Notes: generated by a model from the sequence alone, not told the origin. Positions 45,702-58,496 are shown, counted from the stretch's first letter. The stretch is DNA of 64,000 nucleotides from Acephala macrosclerotiorum (GCA_014904845.1 MU119431.1:19139-83138), one strand, 5' to 3'. A program made the numbers and translations.

Positions 45702-46010
45702 TCAGCTGCTCAGGTGTAATCGTACCATGAATGGGGGAAGTCTATGTGGCAATGGAGCAGATAAGAGGAACTGCTTACTTCCGCGCCAGTCGTGATGATA
45801 GATAAGCATAGATGAAGTCCTTGTTATGGGTTCCTTGTATAAGTTGAACAGCTTCTCCCACTCAGGTCTCTTATCCAACGCCACTGTGCGCCACAATACC
45901 TCCAACAGCCCCGCATATCGTGTCCTCGAGAAACAAACATGCCCAATGAGACTTGTCATGAAACAATAAAGAAGCATGGGCCGGATGTCTACAGCCACGA
46001 TCAAATCCAT
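45702..46010 (-). CDS. Hypothetical short frame
   Basis: A 102-codon frame with a plausible protein-like stretch (LLEVLWRTVALDKRPEWEKL, ITRTSSMLIYHHDWRG) followed by a GTAAGC donor. It may be an upstream exon of the fragment at 45246-45633, but the join is not clear. No domain recognised. Confidence 0.25.
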   Translation of the reverse strand: MDLIVAVDIRPMLLYCFMTSLIGHVCFSRTRYAGLLEVLWRTVALDKRPEWEKLFNLYKEPITRTSSMLIYHHDWRGSKQFLLSAPLPHRLPPFMVRLHLSS

Positions 46011-47304
46011 GCACGCTTAGGCAAGAATTCCTCTCAGCTGCTGGGTTCTTGCAGATTTATGAGACATTCCTCCTCAAGTGAGTCAGAGAATCCAGGCCCG
46101 AGCCTCTCTGTCCACCAGTTCTGCGTGACTATAATCCCGGCATACGTACTAGAGCTTTTCTAGCACACGTTCGTGACGTAAGATCGAGATTTTTAGCCCG
46201 CTTCTCTCCCTCCGTTCCTATTGCCGGGCCGTTTCCCGCGAGTTCGTCTCCAGCCTTCCTGAGTCTAATTTGTGTCGACTTTCAGATCGCTTGGTATTGT
46301 TTTGAATACCTCCTAAATATCATACTTTTATTTTAGCAGCTCCCTTTTCCCCCTCAGCAACACCTTACACGTCCAGCTCTTGGTAATTCATCCGCCACGG
46401 CCTAAAAGTCAGAGATCTTGCAACACGGAACAGGAGTACCATGATTGATACAGTAGTTATTCTACATTAAATACGCAGAATAAGCTGTATTATCACCTCT
46501 TAACTTGAAGACTATGAACCTTCATTTTCACGAAAGTAAGCAAGTGGACTCGAGTCTCAGAGGCTAGGAAGAAGGCTTTTCCCGCCTCCGAACTCTCGCT
46601 GATTTCTGCTGCGGCGGCTTTTACTGCCACACCAGAAGTTTTGCATGCAAAAATATCAACATCCTCGTTAAAGCATTACCAACTTCAACAACAAAAATTG
46701 CAAAAATGAACGTGAACAGAGCGGGACTCGAACTTACTCATTGCGGTTAAAGTCATTTGATCGACGGGACTAGGGGTATTCTCGCTACCGTTTCAGGGGC
46801 CAACGCCGCAATACCTCGCATATCCTACGGTGAACATTCCTCAGACCGGTGTGTTGGCTACAAGTCTTAAAAAGATTATATTAAAGATTTTGGTAACTTT
46901 GTCATTTGCAAAACTTGTACGAGGGAAACCCAGCGCTCATTGAAATGCGAGGGATCTTACAGCAATTTTGCGGTAATCTCCTCGCTACAATGCCCAGCTA
47001 TCAACAGGGGATTTCCAGGAGCAAAAGCAACAGCAAAGCCGAAATTAAAGCCTAGCGCCACCTTCCATAGCAGAGTACTCCGGCGTCTTTCGAATTGGAT
47101 GAAATTGTTACTTTACAATTTTCTCACGCTATCACTCTAGTTCGAATTCAAGTATATCAAGGTAAATTGGGGTGCTTCTTCTCTAAATGTGGATAACAAT
47201 ATGCCTCCATTTTAGTTCCCACCTACCTCTCATTCAAAAGCTATAAGAACGAGCTCAGAGCCGCAACTAGCACTGAAGCAGAAAACACCAGGAAATATAA
47301 CACG
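46011..47304. other. Intergenic 1.3 kb, no gene seen
   Basis: No supported gene. At 46708-46722 there is GAGCGGGACTCGAAC, which on the minus strand looks like a tRNA T-arm, but no tRNA folds around it. The right end should contain the 3' untranslated region of the Hsp70-like gene. Confidence 0.4.
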
Positions 47305-50300
47305 TCAACCAGTACCAGGCTCAAAGGCCGCCGCAATGCAGACTTGCCCAGTTTCTTGTACCCTTCCATTCTCCCCAGAAGGATATCTAGCTTCGTATCG
47401 AAGGTTGCGAGCCTCCACAATAGCCACAAGATCATAGTTCACCTTGTAGTGGATTTGCCCCCTTATGCTACCGCTTTTCGCCACCGGTTGAGCGGGCTGA
47501 ATCTTGTTTTCATCTCGGAGACGAGTCATATCCACAATGATCTTACCAGCTACCTGTGCATCTAGAGGACACTAGTCAGCTTTGAATGAATACAAGAGCA
47601 GGCAAAATTACCTTTGTTTTTGCGATGGCTGACGGAGTAGCAAGACTCGGCCTCACTGCTATCATTGACATACAAAACTTCCTCACAAAGAAGTTGCGGC
47701 TCGTCAACGGCAAAGGCGTGAGTTGTCTCAAACGGTGGGTATTCACAGACCGCAGGTATGACATCCCCCTATTCATGCATCAGTTCACATCAGAGCATTA
47801 ATTTTGGTGGTCAAAGACAAACCTTGAGCATAAAGTAGTCTATCACCTTGACGTACAGCTTACCGAGAAATTGGTCGATGATTAGCTCAGCCTCCTCATG
47901 ACCAGGTTCGACTTTAGGTTGGTATGGCTCCAGGCGAAGGAAGCCGTAACTTGAACGTGCGATCCGCTGAGGCCCTTGCTCGAGATTCAAAGCACGAAGG
48001 ACAGCACCAGAAGCGATGGCAGTCACACTATTTGATTAATAACTTCCCAATCTCAACGCATTAGAGCTTACCTTGACTGCTCATTCAAAACGGCGAGTTT
48101 AATCTCGTATGCCAATCTTACCTCCTTAGCGAATCTTGCAAGGAAAGACTTGAGATGACTGCGCAGTGAAGGGGCAGCTCCGAACCCCCCGATCAAGAAA
48201 ACTTTCTAGGATGGCAATCAGCTGAACGAGAAGCAGGCACAGATTGGTGAGGTTAGTACTTACCTTGACTTCCTTTTTCTCCTCGATGGCTGTTTGGATC
48301 TGTCCTCGCAGCAGAATCTCAGCACGACGAAGGAGCGGTAGAAATATGGAGTTGTAATCGTCGCTGCGAATTGCGTCAGATTGTGCTTATGCAATTCAAG
48401 GACTACTTTGTTTGAAGGGAACACTTACACGTTAAGTAGAACGCAATTGTCACCAAACCGTTTGGCTGGTCTTCCACTCTGAAGTCTCTTGCTATCACCT
48501 TCCAATCCTGGAATACGAACCTCTCGATTTGGACGCCGAGCAATGTCAACTTCCCTTTTTTGATAATCTTCGAAATCGGGAACTGCATATCTCACGATGC
48601 CTTCCAAAGTCTGGCCGTTACATTCCAGCTCAGATTCCCCTGAAAGTCGCTCTAGCAAACGCTTTTCAAAGTTCTCATTCAAGTAACTTGCTCCACAGTT
48701 GTCGCCTACTTCAATGAGAAAATTCGATGACAGAATGTAGCCAGCAACTTACCAGCAGGCTTCCCAATCTCCTTCTTCAATCGGAGAGGATAACTATTCG
48801 CCACTTGGTAGGTCACGGTGTCAACCGTACCTCCTCCACAGTCCATGCAGATGAAAGTGTCTCCAGCCTAATCGTGTCAGCGAAATTAGGAAATGAAAGA
48901 ATCAAATCTACTTGCCAACATCTGTCGAGAGCCTGCCATGGCAAAGGTTGCTCCCGCCTCTGGTTCCAACACAATGAACAAGTTGTCGACACTTCCATGG
49001 CGTAGAGTGCCGAACTTGGCGGCCCTGATCGCTTTTTCGACCGCTGTTTGCATTACTCTCGATGCCCCGGGAGACCAGACTGTCGGCACAGTGAGAGCAA
49101 AGGAGATTGGACAGTCAGGGGTCAGATCCTCGAGCTCTATCAATTGCTGCTTGGTGTGGCTGAGAACTTTTGTTAGAAAATCGCTGATTACGTCTTGGAC
49201 GTCTCGCTCGTCGACATTATCCTCAGCTCCATATTTTCGAATGAACCCGTTCTTGATCAAGTACTCAAGACGGGGACGCAACCGTTGACGATCTTCATCA
49301 GTATGTGTAGTATCGACCAGCATCAACTTTGGCCTTTCGACACGCCGCATGGTGTCTTGTCTTGTGTTTGATCGATACACCTGGTAGTGGACTTGGTATC
49401 CCCAAAGAAAATCGTTAGAGGTTGAGCAGCTTCCGTGTATGTGATCATTGACGGCGGTCCAAGCGCTGTCTCTTCGTGGCCGACTACTATTGTGACGACG
49501 AGACCTTCCATCATAGATTTCTTCCTCTTCTTCAGATTCGGTGTCCGAGTCCCTGACAGGAGGCTCTGATGAATACCAGATTTCCGTTGGAACTTGCTCA
49601 CGTGCACCCCTATTGCTATCTTGAGGCTAGTTTCTGATAGGCTTCACATCTTTGGAGAAGAGGCGAGGCATCCTATCGTTGATTGCATGGACTGCATAAG
49701 ATACGGAGGTGAATGTAGTCCCGTAATCTAGTCCGATGACAAATTTCCTTGGTGCGATAGGTGGCGGAGGCTCAGCGATTTCCGTCTCAGTGTCAGAAAC
49801 ACTCATGTTCGAAGCGGAAGGTTGCTTAACGCTGACGGGCAACGAGACCAGCAAAGATTTCTTCGTGACAGACGACGCAACTTGTGTCGGAGTTGCATTT
49901 CTACTCGGCAATGAAGTAGTCTTAGTTGTCGGTGAGTTCATAATTGAAGGCGGAAATGATGGACTGGTTGGGGATGGGGACAGGGCATTCTCATCTTCAT
50001 CATCGTCCTCGAGTGTTGGAATAACATAGCTACCAGGGCGAACACTAGTCTGCCGCAAACTCCGTCTTGGTTGACCGAACGTACCAAGCGGAGGAGCGTT
50101 GGCATCTGCTGCACCCATATAAGGACTGGGTCTGGTAGACTCATCAGAGTTTATTTCGTTGGGGTAAGAACTGTCATTGTCACTGCCGATTGAGTAGATG
50201 TCCTTTCTCCGCTTGGCGTATCTGGGAGCCTCTTTCTGTAACGGAGGTCGAGAGGATGGTATGTGCGCGATGTATCCAGATCCACGACTAGGTCTGATTC

Positions 50301-50821
50301 CGGTGCCTCTTATATTGCCATCCCGGCGAGCAGTTCCGGCGCTGATGCTTCTTGAGCTTGCTTCTTTCCGTGTACTAATTCCTCCTGAGCTTGCGCCTTT
50401 CCGTGCACTGACTGGTTTGCGTGGAGCAGACGAAGGTACCGCTGAAGTAGCAGCTGTATGACGTGGCTGTTTCCTGCTCTGTGCTTGGAATGACACTCGA
50501 GGTGACTCTGTTATGTCTTCTGTCTGGAGATGCCGCTTGGTTGGTTGACCTTTGCTCGAATTAGCCTTTGATCTTGAAGCACTCCCCCAGGAGGGCTTGC
50601 TAGCCACCTATCGCACCTTGTTCGACGGCATGTCTCCCAGGAGTTTTTATTGCAGGAATTGCGGATATTTGACTCAGGACTCGATGAGGCTCTGATAATG
50701 GGTGGCCTTCAGGCTCCAATGTTCCTGGTGACTCTGATGCTATCATATTGCGAACAGCATCATTCCGCCAAAGATGTCGGAGAGCCTCAAGCTCGGTTGG
50801 GGTCATATCAGGCAGACTCAT
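47305..50821 (-). CDS. Large Hsp70-like ATPase with disordered N-terminus; in-frame TAG at a conserved Trp
   Basis: From about 50821 (MSLPDMTPTELEALRHLW) the protein begins with about 350 low-complexity Ser/Arg/Pro residues. The actin-like ATPase domain follows: phosphate-1 KFVIGLDYGTTFTSVSYAV, phosphate-2 FICMDCGGGTVDTVTYQV, and adenosine motif KVFLIGGFGAAPSLRSHL. The C-terminal part is beta-rich. At least six introns interrupt it; the one at 48915-48868 has a GC-AG border. A frame change near 50610 in the N-terminal part has no obvious intron. TAG at 49627-49629 interrupts VKPIRN-stop-PQDSNRG, where relatives have NWP (TGG), while the frame continues intact. Divergent Hsp70-like proteins of this kind are numerous in Pezizomycotina and often neighbour HET and NLR genes; their function is unknown. 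Either a recent pseudogene or a readthrough case. Confidence 0.75.
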
Positions 50822-51226
50822 TGCTAGTAAACAAGATTGACTTTGACCTGCTTCCGAGAAGTGCTTGAACTTGCCTTTGAGTTGAAGTAAGAGAGCCGTC
50901 AAGGGCGAGAATTAGTTTGAAGCAGCATGCAGAACGGATCAAAAAATGATGCAAGTCTACTCATTAAGCAGGATTGGGAGGGATTCGATCGTAGCTACTT
51001 AGAACTCGAGGAACCGATCGAGTCCCCCTAAACAAGCCGCTCCACCACAAGTTTGCTCTTCAAGGTCAACTGGCCACCCGCCATATGATTGTTTCAGGAG
51101 CAGGTAGCAAACAGTAATTTGGGCGATCCCACTCGCGAAACCCTACACAACTTAGTTTGAGTCATACAACGGGATAGAAAAAGTGACAGAAATAAGAATG
51201 CCTGCTGCTAATGCGCTTACTCTCTA
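50822..51226. other. Intergenic, promoter side of the Hsp70-like gene
   Basis: About 400 bp between the Hsp70-like start and the transposon end. No coding signal. Confidence 0.4.
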
Positions 51227-52587
51227 CAGGGGATAATAAATGTTAATGCTCAGACCCTCCGCCACTCTCTTCCCACCCCTAGGCACACCACTTATGGCAT
51301 GCTGCTTTTAAATCACTCCACAGCAAAATGAGGCTATTCAGAGTCTTGATTTCTATCTAGTACTTTATGTAGGCTNNNNNNNNNNNNNNNNNNNNNNNNN
51401 NNNNNNNNNNNNNNNNNNNNNNNNNNNNNNNNNNNNNNNNNNNNNNNNNNNNNNNNNNNNNNNNNNNNNNNNNNNNNNNNNNNNNNNNNNNNNNNNNNNN
51501 NNNNNNNNNNNNNNNNNNNNNNNNNNNNNNNNNNNNNNNNNNNNNNNNNNNNNNNNNNNNNNNNNNNNNNNNNNNNNNNNNNNNNNNNNNNNNNNNNNNN
51601 NNNNNNNNNNNNNNNNNNNNNNNNNNNNNNNNNNNNNNNNNNNNNNNNNNNNNNNNNNNNNNNNNNNNNNNNNNNNNNNNNNNNNNNNNNNNNNNNNNNN
51701 NNNNNNNNNNNNNNNNNNNNNNNNNNNNNNNNNNNNNNNNNNNNNNNNNNNNNNNNNNNNNNNNNNNNNNNNNNNNNNNNNNNNNNNNNNNNNNNNNNNN
51801 NNNNNNNNNNNNNNNNNNNNNNNNNNNNNNNNNNNNNNNNNNNNNNNNNNNNNNNNNNNNNNNNNNNNNNNNNNNNNNNNNNNNNNNNNNNNNNNNNNNN
51901 NNNNNNNNNNNNNNNNNNNNNNNNNNNNNNNNNNNNNNNNNNNNNNNNNNNNNNNNNNNNNNNNNNNNNNNNNNNNNNNNNNNNNNNNNNNNNNNNNNNN
52001 NNNNNNNNNNNNNNNNNNNNNNNNNNNNNNNNNNNNNNNNNNNNNNNNNNNNNNNNNNNNNNNNNNNNNNNNNNNNNNNNNNNNNNNNNNNNNNNNNNNN
52101 NNNNNNNNNNNNNNNNNNNNNNNNNNNNNNNNNNNNNNNNNNNNNNNNNNNNNNNNNNNNNNNNNNNNNNNNNNNNNNNNNNNNNNNNNNNNNNNNNNNN
52201 NNNNNNNNNNNNNNNNNNNNNNNNNNNNNNNNNNNNNNNNNNNNNNNNNNNNNNNNNNNNNNNNNNNNNNNNNNNNNNNNACTTGGCGGCGTGTAATATG
52301 AGGGTGCTGGAGAAGGATGTCAGCAATGGACCAGCCTGCAGTGTAATAGAGGGTCTGTAGTTTGAGCTTGTCGTCTCTAGAAAGCTCATGGGTTGGGATT
52401 TTTGGCACAGGCACATGTAATGGTTCCATAATGCTGATTCTGAGGTCTTGCACACAGTAAAAGCAGCATATGAAGCAGCGCAGAGACACTTAAATGATTG
52501 GTAGGTGGCCCTTGCACCTGACAGGTGATAAGTGGGGAGAGGGGTGGCAACATCACCTCAGATTTAACATTTAAAACAACCTGTGGG
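51227..52587 (-). mobile_element. Tc1/mariner-like transposon, body lost in an assembly gap
   Basis: The ends are related inverted sequences: the left end has CAGGGGATAATAAATGTTAA after TA at 51225-51226. The right end, read inward, has a CAGGTTGTTTTAAATGTTAA segment before TA at 52588-52589. A minus-strand frame starts at 52429 with HELSRDDKLKLQTLYYTAGW and ILLQHPHITRRQ, resembling the N-terminal helix-turn-helix of fungal Tc1/mariner transposases. The remainder falls in the run of N. The left flank after the gap ends a frame at 51334 (HKVLDRNQDSE then stop). The TIR match is imperfect, so the exact ends are approximate. Confidence 0.65.
51376..52280. other. Assembly gap (905 N)
   Basis: A continuous run of N, so the sequence is unknown and its true length may differ. 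The frames predicted across it are artefacts. Its position inside a transposon-like element suggests that the gap was caused by repeat collapse. Confidence 0.99.
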
Positions 52588-53172
52588 TAGTATGCGTGAA
52601 GTGGGAAGGTAGTTGATGGATAACAATTGGCCTAATAAGATGTACTGAAGATACTTGATCCATGTCCTGTTTATGGCGTTCACCGGGGGCATTCCGATGG
52701 CTGAGCTAGAGTAGGTATGTTTGCTTCTGTACAGCCAGCCCGGGCCGATCTTGCATGCGGGGTCGGTTTCGGGAATCGCAAAAGAAATTAAAGACGGAGG
52801 CTAAGACCGACCAAAGGACAATAATAATTTTCATGGTCAACGATGGCCCCCATTGCTCGAGAAACTCCAGATACAAACTATTGAGCACAATCCTTCGGCA
52901 CTTCCAGAAACATACACAGAAAGAGTTGAAAATCATTCAAATCAGAAATCGATTAGACAAATTTGCATTCGACGAAAGGCAGAACAATTTGAAGACATTA
53001 CGAAGAGCAGAGATCTGCGCTCGAGGTTCTTTTTGTCTGTACCATCTCTCTCCAGAAACACGGATAGAAATCAAGGCAGCGTTGCTTGAGTATCGGAGGT
53101 CTTATACCAACCCTTTGTAGGGCGCACCTGGCTCATCAAGACGATCTGAAACTCGCTTCTTTCTAGACAGTG
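52588..53172. other. Intergenic with one weak plus-strand frame
   Basis: A 121-codon frame (52755-53120) encodes a basic helical sequence (for example IQIRNRLDKFAFDERQNN and YHLSPETRIEIKAALLEYR). It might be a small gene or an upstream exon of the zinc-finger gene starting at 53173, but no good splice join is seen. Confidence that it is coding is low. Confidence 0.35.
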
Positions 53173-56100
53173 ATGGCACGGCTACGGAAACCAACTTCGC
53201 CGAGTCAACGGGATCCCCTAGGCGCGATCCTTCGTCGGGATCAAGACAAGCCTCGATCTGGTCTTAATTCTTTCAACAACCCATTTGAGGTTAGAAACGA
53301 ATACTGCCGCAGTGTTCAAACTTTGCTGATAACATGATAGAAGGCAAACCTAGGCCAAGCTGAGGTCTTAAGAGAGAGTCAGCGGAGACCTCACGATCAG
53401 TCAACATCCTATCAAACCAACGAAACGGCGTCGCAGGTCATCGAAGAACTTACATCCGAACTCTTTCGTCAAGAAGCACAAGTCCAAGCGATACGACGCC
53501 AGTGGCAAGGGGATGTTGAAGATCTCGAAAGCAAACTGGCAAAAGCCAAATCAGTTGAATTTGACCTACAAGCAGAGATTCGGCATTTGAGAGAAGCACG
53601 CCACGAACGAGAGCGGGCGGGAAAAGGCAATCTCGAAGAGGAGCTGTTTGTTAAAGTGCACGACACTTGGCGGTGGATGGAAGAAGTTCGAGTGGTACGG
53701 GATCTCCGGCCTTTCACTAGAGGCCAGAGACATCAGCCTGAAGCCCTTAGCGGAAAAGTGATGCAGAAAGCTTTGGACACCATAAGTACAGAGTTACAGT
53801 CCATCTTCCATAATCGGCGCAGCGATATGCTTCCGCGCATCCCTATTGTCAGAGGCCACAGCGATCTTGCTTCGTTGTTGCGATACTCTTTCGAAGGGGT
53901 TACCGAGCCTAGGGAGTTGAGAAAATTGCTCGCAGAACAGATTTCCAAGTGGGGACTGCCCATGATAATTCGAGGACTGACGATAGCCGCGATCAAAGAG
54001 TGGGTTTTTACATCTGACTTTCCAAACTTCAGCAGGAAAGGAGATCCACGATTGCTTCAGCAGTACCGTAAGATTATCGCAAAATCCGGTAGACAGGTAC
54101 TCGAAAACTTACAGATCAGCTCGCTAACATTCTATAGATGGATCGACAAGGCTGCATAATCTTGAAATGGCAGCATATCATGCCATGACAGAAGAGGAAA
54201 GATTCAACGAAACTAATGTCCCTCGAAAAGCAGAGGAGTTTGCAGATCGGCTTTCGATGGCACTGGCCCCTTTCTTCATCCAAGCAGACGGAGCTCCATT
54301 GAATGGCACATTTGCATCATGGGGTCAAGATGAGAATCAATCCTTGGATCGTCAGTTCCGGTTCAAGGAGATATTCGAGACAGCCTTGAGGTTGAAAGCC
54401 GCCACAGTGACGACAGATGAGACATACGACTTCATTCTCCATCCTTTTGGGACATTGAACAAATTACAGGAGTCGAGGACCGGTGAAGTTATCTCTCGAG
54501 AAACAAGAATGGCAAAAGGAGATCTCTGGCTTCATGCATCACTTGTTACATATGAGGCGCATCCTTCGTCGGCACGTGACCTCTTTGCAAATGCTTTGGT
54601 CCAATCGAACAACTTTTCTCCCAGCTGCGAGCGAACAGACCCAGTACGCTTGCATACTGAGTACCTCCTGACTCCCATGGTACTCCCAGGACAACGATAT
54701 GGACCACATTCTGTGGAGAACAATCCTCAAAGGCCCGCTGCTCACAACACAATACGGACGGAAACTTCCCGAGACAGAACTCCTCTAAACCAACATCGAA
54801 ACATTGTGGGGTCGAAGATGAGGAACGAAATTCCACAACGAATCCCCAATAGCCCACAGAAAAGAACCCATGCAAATGCCTTCCCCTCATCTGATCTACC
54901 CCCGCCGCTTGAGCCAGCAGCCAAACGGCAGGCCCAGGCCGCCAGCAGCCGTGATCAGCGTCCTGCTCAAATTCAAGCCGCTTCACCATCTTGTTTGCCT
55001 CGTAGCAAAGACAATGACGAAGTTGGCGAATATGAAAAAACTGATGACAGTGATCAAGCAGAAGCAGCAAAGTCCCTGCCGTCAAGCAAGGACCACTTCA
55101 GGTGTCCGCGCTGTGATACTCCATTCAAGACACGAAAGAAGCTACACTCCCATGAAGAGAAAGGCAAGTACACCAAAGATGCAGTTTAAATAGACTTTGA
55201 TTGTAACTGACGTGTCACAGGGAAATGCAAGAAATGTGATTTGTGTGACCAATATTTCAAAAACGACATTGGAGTTCGCACGCATCGCAGGAGAAAGCAC
55301 GGCGATGTAGTTCCAGATGATCCCGAAGATCGTATCAAAAGGGTAGATTCAGGAATTATGGTAATTGTGGCTGAGAATGAACAACTTCCACCGTCCGAAT
55401 TCAACCGTGGTGAATGTCGCAAGTCATTTACGAAACAAGCCAAAATCCAACACGAAAAGAAGGGTGAGTCTCGCAGTATCTTGAGCTCAACAGGTTAATA
55501 ACAATCGACATTTGTAGGGAAGTGCAAGGGCAGAGTATGTGTAGAATGCCGCGCAACATTCCGAAACACCATTGAACTTGAGAAACACATTGGCACTGAA
55601 CACTCCGAACGAATGTCGTCACTGCCGTTATCACCCTCATCTCCTCCTGATGAGAAAGAAGCAGCGATCAGAAATGAACTGAAGAGCGTGAACTGCCCCG
55701 ATTGCAGCGCCGAATTTGCGAGTTCAAAGACTTTGAAGAATCACTTGACAAAAAGTACATTCCCTTAACCTTCAGCATGGATGAATGGAGCTGATAAATT
55801 AATAGGAACATGCGCACAATGTCCTCACTGTGGAGACTGGTTGAGGCAGCGCTCACTGCTAAAAAAGCATTTGACTACTATGCACACTCAGACGACCAAA
55901 TCAAGGGCGCCAACAGAGGTCAGCCGCGCTTCTTCTTTGGCAGCGCAATCTCAAGATGGGGCAGAGGTCGCCTGCCAAACCAGCGAACCCGGGGGCAAAC
56001 ACCATGAGGATATGGCCAGCACTTCAAAAAACAATGATGGTGAAGAAAATTCTGACCCACGTCGATGCTCGACGTCGCCTGAACGAAGCTTCTACCCTAA

Positions 56101-57656
56101 TGAGCCGGAGCTGGATGAAGCCGATATCATTAATGGTCAATTGTTGACGGCCTATGAGGAGACACATTCTCGTCTGGTCTCTCTATCAAGCACTGAAGAA
56201 GACGAAAACATTCCTCTTCAGAAGTGCGGGAGCGCGAGTACCTCCAGGCAGCCACCGCCTCTACCGCGAACAAGGTCCGAATCCTTCCACTGTTCACCGA
56301 GTATAGCAGACGAGCATTTCGTTTCTGACGATTCCTCAGACTCGCACGTCGACTCTCCGAGCAGCAGTCAAGGGAACGGAATAATTCAAGAAGAAATTGC
56401 AAATATGAATTACGGAGTTAATCCAACCATCAGAACTCCTTTCCGCCCAGATCACCTGCTGTGGCCAGAAGGTGAACGTAAGCAATGTGGCTAGCATTGA
56501 GAAGCGAAACAGAAGCTAACAGCTGAGCAAAGATACTGTAATAATGCCGATTGAGTCAAATGAGGAAGATAGCCAAGGAACCGCTGGTTCAGCTTTTTCA
56601 CGGGATGCTGGGCTCATCGATGAGACTCGAGAGCAACCGCGTATCTCCAAGCATTCTGAGCCACAAATCCCAGATGTGGAGCAGTATCCCATGGGACCAG
56701 GTAGCAGCGGTAAGTTCCCATATCTCATGTTGCTCTAGAAGAGTTGTAACTGACAGTTGTTAGCAATGCCACACTCAGATTCCCAAGAAATAATACAAAA
56801 CTTGAGCTATTGTAAGTTTCGGCATTCATGCCATGAGAACGAAGCACTGACTCTCATCAGTGGATTTGCCTCCGATGTTGCAAGACCTGTCTAACGAAGT
56901 CTTCCACGAGAACTATATATTGTACTCAAGTATGCCGCCGGTCTCTTTGAGTGCTCCATCTGGAATGAGCTTGCTTCGAGAGCCAATAAATTTCGACCTG
57001 GAGCCGCGCTCGCACAATGGCTTAAAGAACCTCAGTAGCATAGAGCCAACGAATATAGCTGCGTCTAGCGAGGTGCCTCAGGTCACGCAGTTCTGTAGCA
57101 TAGCGAGGAGAGAACTTTCACATCCGCCAGCACGTGATCAGTCGGAGATGCAGGCAAATGATACAAGCAATAGTGGAGAACAGTTGTACGCATCTTCTCA
57201 GTCTGATCAAGATTCGGAATTCTCTCAACAAGATATAAAGCAGAACAATGATGAGAGCGATACATCTCTCCGACGCCTCATACCCCGCGGGACATTGCTC
57301 TAACGTCATCCCCCCTAGATCGCTGGCAGCAGCTCCTTGACGTGGCCAACCTCGAAAGTCCAGAGACGGAACTTTACGATCACAATCAAGGCCAAGAACG
57401 AGAGCCAAACACTGATCTGGTTTCCCGATCCCAGCCCTTCTCGTCTCGCCCCTCCGAAATTAAGGATTCTCAGTCCCCAGATACAAGAGCCGACAGCGAC
57501 AACAGCGATCGCAACCAACTTGAATCAGCAGATACGCAGCGGGCCTCGGACGAGTTAGAGGGGATGCAATTGGGTCCGCCACCGGCCCCGTCGGACATCG
57601 CCTCTTCGCGACCGCAACGATCTAGCTTATCAAAATGGTGGTCTGGGATGCCCTAA
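53173..57656 (+). CDS. Multi-zinc-finger protein with N-terminal coiled coil
   Basis: A multi-exon gene. It starts at ATG 53173 (MARLRKPTSPSQRDPLG) and splices at 53289/53341 and 54088/54138. Next comes a coiled-coil and helical N-terminal half (VQAIRRQWQGDVEDLESKLA, IPIVRGHSDLASLLRYSFEG). The central part has about six Cys/His fingers. Three classic C2H2 ones are CDLCDQYFKNDIGVRTHRRR..H, CVECRATFRNTIELEKHIGT..H and CPHCGDWLRQRSLLKKHLTT..H. They alternate with less typical ones such as CPRCDTPFKTRKKLHSHEE and CPDCSAEFASSKTLKNHL. One intron (55164-55220) has a GCAAGT donor. The C-terminal half is disordered and Ser-rich. Near 57250 the last part (PTPHTPRD..DRWQQLLDVANLE) needs a two-base shift or an unrecognised intron. 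Possibly a transcription factor or nucleic-acid-binding protein; the N-terminal domain is unassigned. Confidence 0.7.
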
Positions 57657-58496
57657 ATCACGTGAATTGGCGTGGAACACTTGGTGTTTTAGGAGTCTAT
57701 GATTAAAAGGTGTCCTCTAGATCTCTGGTAGAATCAAGGACTCTCTGGACTCTTTTGCCCACCAAAAGTGATCATTTTGACATAGCTTCCCCTTTCACCT
57801 CTGGTCCAGATATAAAAGTGGGGCTGAGGACGTACAGGAATAAGGCTTCATGTAGAGCGGTTGCGTTACTAGATATACCACATTCATTTACTGATCGGCA
57901 GCCAACACAGGCGACTGATTAGTTTCAGCACTGTGATACCACGCGCCGATCTTTCGTTGATGAAGATGTGGTGGTTTGGAGGCGTGTTGAGGAGGGGGAA
58001 GAATAGGATTTGGTGCTGACATTTGCTCCTGTCCGTAGTGACTACTTGCCAGGCGACAAGCTATTTGAATTTCACTCCATATTTAGGGCCCGCGGTGTGT
58101 TTTGATGCAATATAATAGTCCAAAACTACCCGTTTATCAAATTTAGGTACCAAACTCGCAAGGAACGGGGAACGAAAGATGACTAACATGCATTATTTGT
58201 GCTGCTCAAACGGAAGTCATAACGGAGAAAAACATCTGGGGAACAGGATTGGAATAGATCTCAAAACAAGAAATTCATACAAGTAGCAGGTGATCAGGCT
58301 TCTCTTCGGAGCTTAAACCAAGCTCATGATTCCTACTTCACTCCCCTTGAGCCATCTTTGTGCAAACTCACCCCCATCGACACCCACCTTAATCTCTCGA
58401 ACGAGCTAGGGCTAGTGAGACAAGGTCCAACAACTAAGAATTGGTACGAGACAGTCGTACTGTTTTTCAATCTCATGCGACACCCAACAACGCACC
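57657..58496. other. Intergenic, no gene seen
   Basis: About 840 bp between the converging zinc-finger gene and the HET relic. Only short frames, no repeat. Confidence 0.4.

Noticed and set aside
46700..46790. tRNA-like T-arm (minus strand GTTCGAGTCCCGC)
   Set aside because: The 5' stem of the T-arm does not pair and no acceptor or D-arm partner is found at the right distance.
51334..52489. Two long minus-strand open frames of about 370 codons
   Set aside because: They run through the 905 N of the assembly gap; only a short piece at the right flank looks like a transposase N-terminus.
54546..55085. 179-codon minus-strand frame
   Set aside because: Antisense of the zinc-finger gene's second large exon.
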